A stretch of 10,350 nt of DNA, taken from positions 1-10,350 of the forward strand of contig CATJIY010000135.1 in NCBI GenBank assembly GCA_949740695.1, written 5' to 3'. Each line of letters opens with the position of its first letter. Position 1 is the first letter of the stretch. This stretch comes from an uncultured Eubacteriales bacterium (GTDB lineage Bacteria > Bacillota > Clostridia > Oscillospirales > Butyricicoccaceae). Shown piece after piece: positions 4,885-10,350 of the stretch. The position numbers were made by a program, and so were the translations under genes. Below the pieces are notes generated by a model. The model did not search any database and had not been told where the DNA came from. It saw only the letters and a program-made list of their open reading frames with translations.

Positions 4885-7050
4885 ATGAAAAAGTATCTGG
4901 CGCTTTTGCTGGCTGCTATGATGATGCTGGGCTGTCTGGCTGGTTGCGGTGATAATGACACCAATACTCCCGACGATTCTCAGCAGGGCGAGCAAAATAA
5001 TCCCCAGCAACCCGACGATAATACCACCGATCAACCTCATGTGGGTCCCGATGGCCGGACCGCCGCCGCTGAGCAGGTCTACCGGACAGTATATTCTAGC
5101 GAGCTGACTTCGCTGAACTATTTGTCTGACGGTCAGACTTATAACCTTGGCGTTGGCGCAAACTGCATTGATCCCCTGGTGGAAAACGACAGCTACGGCA
5201 ATATTGTTCCCTGCGGCGCTACCGAGTGGACCTCTGAGTTGGAGGACTATCAGAATGCAGATGGGGAAACCGTTCAGGGCCAAAAGTGGACCTTTAAGAT
5301 TCGCCAGGGTCAGAAATGGTATGACAATACTGGCGCCGAGATGGGCGATGTGACCGCTCATGACTATGTGGCCGCTTTGCGTTATGTCTGCGACGCTACC
5401 TATGACTGCGCCAACAGCTATCTGGTAGAAGGCTGGGTCCGCGGCGCTTCCGAGCGTATGGAATACACGGATGCTCTGCTGGCCGCCGAATCTGGTCCTG
5501 CCAAGGGCTCTGAGGTTGTGGATGAGGAAAACGGCAACACCCAGTATGTCTTTGACGATGACGGAACTACCGTTCTGCGGGTTCTGTGGAATGACGACGA
5601 TACCGCCGTGGAAGGCTATGAGCCCATGGCTGTCGTCAATCCCGAAGACGTTATGGTAGAGGCCACTGACGATTACACTCTGGTGTATCATCTGGAAATT
5701 CCCCGGGCTTACTTCCTGACCGTTATGGGCTTTGGCTGCTACTGGCCCGCTCCCGCCGCTATGTTGGAGACTTGGGGCAGCAGCTTCGGTACGGATAACA
5801 CCACCATGTGGTTTAACGGCGCTTACATTTTGGAGACTCTTCAGCCCCAGCAGCAGCGCACTTATGTGAAGAACGTCAACAACTGGGACGCTGACAATAT
5901 TCACATTGAGCGCATTGAGCAGACCTACAACGCAGAGTCCAGCGCTGTGGCTCCGGGTCTGTTTACCGCTGGAGAAATCGATTATTGCGACATTGATGCC
6001 GATCTGCTGACCGCTTGGCAGGCTGATCCCGCTACCGCAGAGCTGATTTCACCCACTCGCGTTACCTCGGACTACAGCTATTTCTATACCTTCAACTTTG
6101 AGCCTCGCTATGACGAGGAATATGGTCCTGAAAACTGGGTTAAGGCTGTTAACATTGAGGACTTCCGCCAGGCGGTCTTCCATGGCCTGAACCGTCAGTT
6201 GCTCTATCAGGTCAGCTATCCGAACAACTATGAAGATCTGATTATGAACACCATCAGTCCTGCCAACAGCTATATTTATGAAGGCAAGGACTATGTGAAC
6301 TATGGCGATTTGGCCGCCATTACCGCCCGCGACAGCTTTGACGAGGCTGCGGCCGTGGACTATATGAAAAAGGCCATTCCTCAGATGCAGGAAGCTGGCG
6401 TTACCTTCCCCATCACCTTCTTGGTGCAGTACAACGGTTCTTCTGACTGGGGTTCCCGGAACGCCCTGTTGGATCAGTCCATGTCCGCGCTGTTCAATAC
6501 CGATGAGCTGAAAGCCATGGTCGGCGGCAACGACGTGGTCAAGTTTGTCATCAATAACTTCGGTTCTCAGGGTTTCTTGGCCGGTACTCGCCGTGCTGGT
6601 TTGTACTCCATCCAGGAATGCAACTGGGGCTCTGACTTTGCTGACCCTGAGACTTGGGCTGATCCTTTTGTAAAGGGCAACAGCTATAACTTCTTCTATG
6701 ATACCACTGAGAATCTGGGCATGAATCGCAAGACTGCCGAGACCATGGCTTTGATTGAAGAATATTATAGATTGGTCGATGAGGCCAGAGCGGAGGTTCT
6801 GGATACCGACGCCCGCTACGAGAAGTTTGCTGCGGCGGAAGCGTTCCTGATTAACCACGCGATCTTGATCCCCTACGGCATTACTGGCGGCGGCTATCAG
6901 GCTACCAAGCTGAATGGCTTTGAAGGTCAGTATGCATCCTATGGTCAAGCTACCAGCCGGTATAAGGGACAGTGGCTCTATGAGGAAGCTATGAGCGAAG
7001 AAATGTTCTATAACCAACTGGCTGCATGGGAGCAGGCCATGGGCCAGTAA
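4885..7050 (+). CDS. oppA: Oligopeptide ABC transporter substrate-binding lipoprotein (SBP family 5)
   Basis: This is the extracytoplasmic receptor of the importer, anchored to the membrane by lipid. The 721-residue protein begins with a type II signal peptide (MKKYLALLLAAMMM) ending in the lipobox LAGC with Cys21. An acidic linker rich in D, N, Q and P follows to about residue 52. The family 5 pattern is seen in EWTSELEDY, KWTFKIRQGQKWYD (134-147) and the following AHDYVAALRYV. It is much longer than the usual 530-560 residues, with an acidic insertion around 195-250. I chose the ATG at 4885 because AAGGAG lies about 9 nt upstream and the signal peptide starts there. Upstream in-frame GTG at 4834 lies inside the leader stem. 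It is first in an operon with oppB, oppC, oppD and oppF and has its own promoter. Oligopeptides are the likely substrate; dipeptides or other ligands are not excluded. Confidence 0.94.
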   Translation: MKKYLALLLAAMMMLGCLAGCGDNDTNTPDDSQQGEQNNPQQPDDNTTDQPHVGPDGRTAAAEQVYRTVYSSELTSLNYLSDGQTYNLGVGANCIDPLVENDSYGNIVPCGATEWTSELEDYQNADGETVQGQKWTFKIRQGQKWYDNTGAEMGDVTAHDYVAALRYVCDATYDCANSYLVEGWVRGASERMEYTDALLAAESGPAKGSEVVDEENGNTQYVFDDDGTTVLRVLWNDDDTAVEGYEPMAVVNPEDVMVEATDDYTLVYHLEIPRAYFLTVMGFGCYWPAPAAMLETWGSSFGTDNTTMWFNGAYILETLQPQQQRTYVKNVNNWDADNIHIERIEQTYNAESSAVAPGLFTAGEIDYCDIDADLLTAWQADPATAELISPTRVTSDYSYFYTFNFEPRYDEEYGPENWVKAVNIEDFRQAVFHGLNRQLLYQVSYPNNYEDLIMNTISPANSYIYEGKDYVNYGDLAAITARDSFDEAAAVDYMKKAIPQMQEAGVTFPITFLVQYNGSSDWGSRNALLDQSMSALFNTDELKAMVGGNDVVKFVINNFGSQGFLAGTRRAGLYSIQECNWGSDFADPETWADPFVKGNSYNFFYDTTENLGMNRKTAETMALIEEYYRLVDEARAEVLDTDARYEKFAAAEAFLINHAILIPYGITGGGYQATKLNGFEGQYASYGQATSRYKGQWLYEEAMSEEMFYNQLAAWEQAMGQ

Positions 7051-7090
7051 ACCCAAAGAACAGCTTTCATCGGATAAAAAAATGACGACG

Positions 7091-7119
7091 GCCCTGTCTT
7101 GCCCTAGGCAGGACAGGGC
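7091..7119 (+). terminator. Terminator-like hairpin between binding-protein and permease genes
   Basis: An almost perfect 13-bp stem has arms GCCCTGTC/GACAGGGC, one T-G wobble and TGCC/GGCA, with a 3-nt CTA loop. It is followed by TGTCTTTTCGTTTG. It lies 40 bp after the binding-protein stop, while no strong promoter is visible before oppB. Partial read-through would leave more binding-protein mRNA than permease and ATPase mRNA, a common arrangement in binding-protein-dependent importers. Confidence 0.75.
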
Positions 7120-7160
7120 TGTCTTTTCGTTTGTACCATCTTTTTGTGAAATGAAATCCA

Positions 7161-7194
7161 GCGGGCGTTGACCCGCGGCTGTAAGTGGTTAAAA
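7161..7194 (+). promoter_or_regulatory. Hairpin and weak ribosome site before oppB
   Basis: GCGGG (7161-7165) pairs with CCCGC (7172-7176) around a 6-nt loop. The only SD-like sequence before the oppB ATG is AAGTGG (7183-7188), 6 nt away, clearly weaker than the AGGAGG sites of every other gene on this strand. An in-frame TTG (7168-7170) lies in the hairpin loop and has no SD. Confidence 0.45.
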
Positions 7195-8136
7195 ATGCTA
7201 AAATACGCATGTAAACGAATCGGGCGGTCCATGATTACCATTGTAATCATCCTGTTCGTCCTGTTCGCGATGCTGAAGGTCATGCCCATCGAAGGATATT
7301 TTTCCAATTTCGATAAGCTTAGCCAGGCGGCAATCGATCGCGGATTGCGCGAATTGGGCGTCAGAGATCCCCTGTATGTTCAGGTGGGTCGTTTTGTTAA
7401 AAATTTGTTCCAAGGGGATTTGGGCATCTCTCACCGCTATATGGAAAACAAGCCCATCAAAGATATCATCGCGCCCAAGGTGATGGTGTCTTTACGGTTT
7501 GGTGTGATCTCTATGTTGGTGAGCCTGCCTTTGGGTATGATCCTGGGCGTTATTATGGCGCTGAACAAGGGAGGCATCTTTGATAAATTAGGCAACGCTT
7601 ATATTGTAGTCATTCAGGCGGTGCCAAATGCGATTTATTTTTTGCTTATCCAAGTATATGGCGCGCAGCTGCTGCACTGTTCCATGCTTTGGCGGGAAGG
7701 TCAGGCAATTACTATGATTTTACCCATCCTTTCTCTTGCGCTGCCTTCTATCTCCAGTTATGGCATGTGGCTCCGCCGGTATATGGTGGATGAGACAAAC
7801 AAAGACTATATTAAGCTGGCTCGAGCGAAGGGTGTGCCCAACGCTACTATTTGGTTCCGGCACGTGTTCCGCAACTCGGTGGTACCTATGGTACAGCTGA
7901 TTCCTGGCTCATTGTTGATGACCATTTCTGGTTCCATCTATGTGGAGTCTCTTTATTCCATTCCCGGTATGGGCGGATTGCTGGTGGACGTGATTAAACG
8001 CCAGGACAACAGCATGGTTCATGCTTTGACCTTGATTTTCGCGGTCTTGGGTATTTTGGGCTTGCTGTTGGGCGATATTGCCATGACATTGGTAGACCCG
8101 CGCATTAGCTTTTCTAAGAAAGGAGGCTCCCGCTAA
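7195..8136 (+). CDS. oppB: Oligopeptide ABC transporter permease OppB
   Basis: One of the two channel-forming subunits, with 313 residues, near the usual size. Hydrophobic segments are visible near residues 13-30, 96-124, 133-156, 170-192, 230-252 and 274-300, fitting the six-helix type I importer fold. The coupling loop that docks on the ATPase is seen at about 204-228, with ARAKGVPNATIWFRHVFRN around the conserved glycine. VRDPLYVQ and GDLGIS in the first external loop are typical of the OppB/DppB branch. The ATG at 7195 was preferred over an in-frame TTG at 7168 because it places the first helix as in homologs and has a weak AAGTGG upstream, but this start is less certain than the others. 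The stop overlaps the oppC start by one base (TAATG), so the two are probably translationally coupled. Confidence 0.93.
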   Translation: MLKYACKRIGRSMITIVIILFVLFAMLKVMPIEGYFSNFDKLSQAAIDRGLRELGVRDPLYVQVGRFVKNLFQGDLGISHRYMENKPIKDIIAPKVMVSLRFGVISMLVSLPLGMILGVIMALNKGGIFDKLGNAYIVVIQAVPNAIYFLLIQVYGAQLLHCSMLWREGQAITMILPILSLALPSISSYGMWLRRYMVDETNKDYIKLARAKGVPNATIWFRHVFRNSVVPMVQLIPGSLLMTISGSIYVESLYSIPGMGGLLVDVIKRQDNSMVHALTLIFAVLGILGLLLGDIAMTLVDPRISFSKKGGSR

Positions 8137-9221
8137 TGGCACACACCGTTCAAGACGCAATGGCGAAAAAGCTGGAGGAGGGCATCAATGGCAGCGCTTC
8201 CGCCCAGTTTTCGGATAAAGATGACCTGACGCCGGAGGAAATTGCGGCGCTGCCTCCCGATGATTTTGTTCTGGTTCCTTATAACGAGGAAGAAGCGGAG
8301 CGCGGCGGTTATTCCAATTATTCTTATTGGGGTTCCACGATTCGCATGTTCTTTAAAAACAAGGTGGCGGTAGCTATGCTTGCCATCATGGGCACTATGC
8401 TGCTGTTTACCGTGATTCAGCCCTATCTGCCCAATCAGTACGATCCTTATACCTGTAATCTGATTACAAAGGAAATGATCGACGAGGGTTTAGTACCTGA
8501 AAAGTCTATTGTAGGTATGCCTATTAAAAATCTGAAGCCGAACAGAGTATTTTGGTTTGGTACCAACGCCAACGGACAGGACCTGTGGGCGCAGATTTGG
8601 CAAGGCAGCCGCAATTCGCTGATTATTGGCTTTGCCACCGCTTTGATTGAAGCGGTTGTAGGCATTGCCGCTGGTTTGTTATGGGGCTATGTCCGCTGGT
8701 TGGATCCTATCTTTACTGAAATTTACAACGTGTTAAATAATATTCCCAGTACCATTATCTTGATTTTGGTATCTTATGTGCTTAGTCCAAGTATGGGTTC
8801 GGTGATTATCGCACTGAGTATTACAGGATGGATTGGCATGGCAAGATTTATCCGTACTCAAGTGCTGATTATCCGCGACCGGGATTACAATTTGGCTTCT
8901 CGTTGTTTAGGTACGCCCACCGGCCGGGTGGTGGTGAAAAACTTGCTGCCCCAGATGGTATCGGTCATTATGCTGCGTATGGCGCTGGCCATTCCCGGCG
9001 GTATTGGTTCGGAAGCATTTTTGGCCTATATTGGCTTGGGGCTCCCCTTGCAAACGCCCTCTTTGGGCAATCTGGCAAATAACGGCCGCAAACTGATGTC
9101 TACCCCCGCGCTTCGGTATCAGTTGCTGATCCCTAGCGCTTTTCTGGCGGTCATTACCATCTGTTTCTACCTGGTGGGCAACGCTTTTGCGGATGCGGCC
9201 GACCCGAGAAACCATGTGTAA
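8136..9221 (+). CDS. oppC: Oligopeptide ABC transporter permease OppC
   Basis: Second channel subunit, with 361 residues. It has an acidic N-terminal cytoplasmic extension of about 74 residues, longer than in many homologs (roughly 300 residues). Membrane segments follow near 75-96, 160-185, 195-214, 218-240, 276-292 and 328-350. FWFGTNANGQDLWAQIWQGSRNSL (starting near 139) is the signature segment of the OppC/DppC branch before helix 2. The ATPase-coupling loop is at about 248-273, with YNLASRCLGTPTGRVVVKNLLPQ around the conserved glycine. The ATG overlaps the oppB stop by one base, and AAAGGAGG lies 9 nt upstream inside oppB. oppD begins 12 bp after the stop. The role of the N-terminal extension is unknown. 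Confidence 0.93.
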   Translation: MAHTVQDAMAKKLEEGINGSASAQFSDKDDLTPEEIAALPPDDFVLVPYNEEEAERGGYSNYSYWGSTIRMFFKNKVAVAMLAIMGTMLLFTVIQPYLPNQYDPYTCNLITKEMIDEGLVPEKSIVGMPIKNLKPNRVFWFGTNANGQDLWAQIWQGSRNSLIIGFATALIEAVVGIAAGLLWGYVRWLDPIFTEIYNVLNNIPSTIILILVSYVLSPSMGSVIIALSITGWIGMARFIRTQVLIIRDRDYNLASRCLGTPTGRVVVKNLLPQMVSVIMLRMALAIPGGIGSEAFLAYIGLGLPLQTPSLGNLANNGRKLMSTPALRYQLLIPSAFLAVITICFYLVGNAFADAADPRNHV

Positions 9222-9233
9222 GGAGGGGGAACC

Positions 9234-10283
9234 ATGGAACGAGAAGTAATTCTATCGGTCAAGGATTTAAATGTGAAGTTCAGTCTGCGGGGTAAGGTAC
9301 TCCATGCCATCCGTGGGATCAGTTTGGATTTGTATAAGGGCGAATCGCTGGCAATCGTGGGCGAGTCCGGTTCGGGCAAAAGTGTTTTTTGCAAAAATTT
9401 TATTGGCCTGTTGGATAAAAACGGCTGGGTGGATTCTGGAACCATAGAATATAAAGATATGGATTTGGCCAAGTTCAAAAAAGATAAGGAATGGAGTAAA
9501 ATCCGCGGCAAGGAAATTGCTATGGTTATGCAGGATCCTATGACCTCGCTAAATCCTTTAAAAACAATTGGTTGGCAGATTGAGGAAGCCTTCCGGCTCC
9601 ATCAGGATTTGAAGGGAGAGGCCGCCAAAAATAAGGCCATTGAAATTTTGGCTGACGTAGGCATCCCAGATCCAGCCAGGCGATACGGTCAGTATCCCCA
9701 TGAATTTTCCGGCGGCATGCGCCAGCGGGTAGTTATCGCTATCGCTATGGCCTGCAATCCTCGCATTTTGATCTGCGACGAACCTACTACCGCTTTGGAT
9801 GTGACTATTCAGGCGCAAATCCTGAATTTGATTAAGGATTTGAAGGACAAATACGATCTGACTACCATTTATATCACCCATGACTTGGGCGTAGTGGCAA
9901 ACGTGGCTGATCGAATCGCTGTTATGTACGCTGGCGATATCGTGGAAATTGGTACTTGTGACGAGGTGTTCTATAATCCCAAGCACCCTTATACCTGGGC
10001 GTTGTTGTCTTCTCTGCCGCAGCTGGGGGTAAAGGGAGAAGATTTGTACGCGATTAAAGGTACTCCGCCGAATTTGTTTCATCCAATTCGCGGGGATGCG
10101 TTTGCTGCGCGGAACCCGCAGGCGTTGAAAATTGATTTTGAGCACCGGCCGCCTTACTTCGAGGTGTCGCCCACGCATAAGGCACGAACTTGGTTGCTGG
10201 ACCCTCGAGCACCCAAAGTAGATCCCCCCGCCATCATTCAGAATATCCGAAACATTAAGAGAGGGGGCGTGGAAAATGGCTAA
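9234..10283 (+). CDS. oppD: Oligopeptide ABC transporter ATPase OppD (AmiE-like)
   Basis: One of two ATPases that power peptide import, with 349 residues. All ABC motifs are intact: Walker A GESGSGKS at 43-50, Q-loop at Q100 in MVMQDPMTSLNP, signature FSGGMRQR at 158-165, Walker B plus catalytic glutamate in ICDEPTTALD (D182, E183), and H-loop H216. The C-terminal oligopeptide-transporter domain begins near YNPKHPYTWALLSSLP. The four cysteines that many OppD/DppD proteins use to bind an iron-sulfur cluster are replaced here by D288, N294, D301 and T319. As I recall, streptococcal AmiE-type proteins lack them too. The SD AGGAGG begins at the oppC stop, and the end overlaps the oppF start by 8 bp. 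It probably works as an OppD/OppF heterodimer. Confidence 0.95.
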   Translation: MEREVILSVKDLNVKFSLRGKVLHAIRGISLDLYKGESLAIVGESGSGKSVFCKNFIGLLDKNGWVDSGTIEYKDMDLAKFKKDKEWSKIRGKEIAMVMQDPMTSLNPLKTIGWQIEEAFRLHQDLKGEAAKNKAIEILADVGIPDPARRYGQYPHEFSGGMRQRVVIAIAMACNPRILICDEPTTALDVTIQAQILNLIKDLKDKYDLTTIYITHDLGVVANVADRIAVMYAGDIVEIGTCDEVFYNPKHPYTWALLSSLPQLGVKGEDLYAIKGTPPNLFHPIRGDAFAARNPQALKIDFEHRPPYFEVSPTHKARTWLLDPRAPKVDPPAIIQNIRNIKRGGVENG

Positions 10284-10350
10284 GGAATTAAAGGAAGTCC
10301 TGGTCAGCGTCAAAAACATGGAGGTCACTTTTGGCTCTAAGCGGAACAAA
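10276..10350 (+). CDS. oppF: OppF-like ABC transporter ATPase, N-terminal 25 codons only
   Basis: An open frame begins at the ATG overlapping the oppD stop by 8 bp, with a GAGGGGG ribosome site about 8 nt upstream inside oppD. The visible residues include VLVSVKNMEVTFGSKRNK, which fits the first strand of an ABC nucleotide-binding domain. Position after oppD makes OppF, the partner ATPase, the expected product. The Walker motifs lie beyond the window, so the call rests on context plus this short match. Confidence 0.82.
   Translation, partial: MAKELKEVLVSVKNMEVTFGSKRNK

Noticed and set aside
4792..5904. Long minus-strand open frame of 370 codons opposite the binding-protein gene
   Set aside because: It is antisense to a clear lipoprotein gene with a signal peptide and family motifs, has no ribosome site, and covers the operon promoter.
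6049..7056. Minus-strand frame of 335 codons opposite the binding-protein 3' half
   Set aside because: Antisense shadow of a well-supported gene with no ribosome site or recognisable domain.
9558..10349. Minus-strand frame of 263 codons opposite oppD
   Set aside because: The plus strand encodes intact ABC ATPase motifs over the same bases; the minus frame has no motif support.

Overview
The window looks like chromosomal DNA from an anaerobic Clostridia-type Firmicute, possibly an Oscillospiraceae-like gut lineage. The evidence is the AGGAGG-type ribosome sites, consensus -35/-10 promoters, the rpsO-pnp-M16 peptidase gene order known from Firmicutes, and an OppD resembling the streptococcal AmiE type. 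The genus is inference. I see no mobile elements, CRISPR arrays, tRNA or rRNA genes.

Left half, minus strand (read right to left from about 4620 to 1): a consensus promoter at 4596-4624, rpsO (ribosomal protein S15), pnp (polynucleotide phosphorylase), an M16B zinc peptidase, and a GNAT acetyltransferase cut by the window edge and not closed by a stop inside it. Hairpins lie between rpsO and pnp, after pnp, and before the GNAT gene, so the cluster may be partly co-transcribed and partly processed. The rpsO leader and the rpsO-pnp gap contain the most notable non-coding structure in the window. The leader has an 8-bp stem that would cover the rpsO ribosome site, and the gap has a 79-nt imperfect stem-loop.

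Right half, plus strand: a divergent promoter (TTGACA-17-TAAAAT) drives a complete oligopeptide ABC importer set. It consists of a long lipoprotein substrate-binding protein, a 13-bp terminator-like hairpin, permeases OppB and OppC, ATPase OppD, and the first 25 codons of OppF running off the right edge. The binding protein captures peptide outside the cell, OppB/OppC form the channel, and OppD/OppF power import. The hairpin after the first gene would let the binding protein be made in excess over the membrane and ATPase subunits. From oppB to oppF the genes overlap or nearly touch, which suggests translational coupling.

Overall the region is housekeeping plus nutrient uptake. I found no convincing new multi-gene system. 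The items worth checking are RNA-level: the S15 leader, the rpsO-pnp stem-loop, and folded ribosome sites in both rpsO and pnp.
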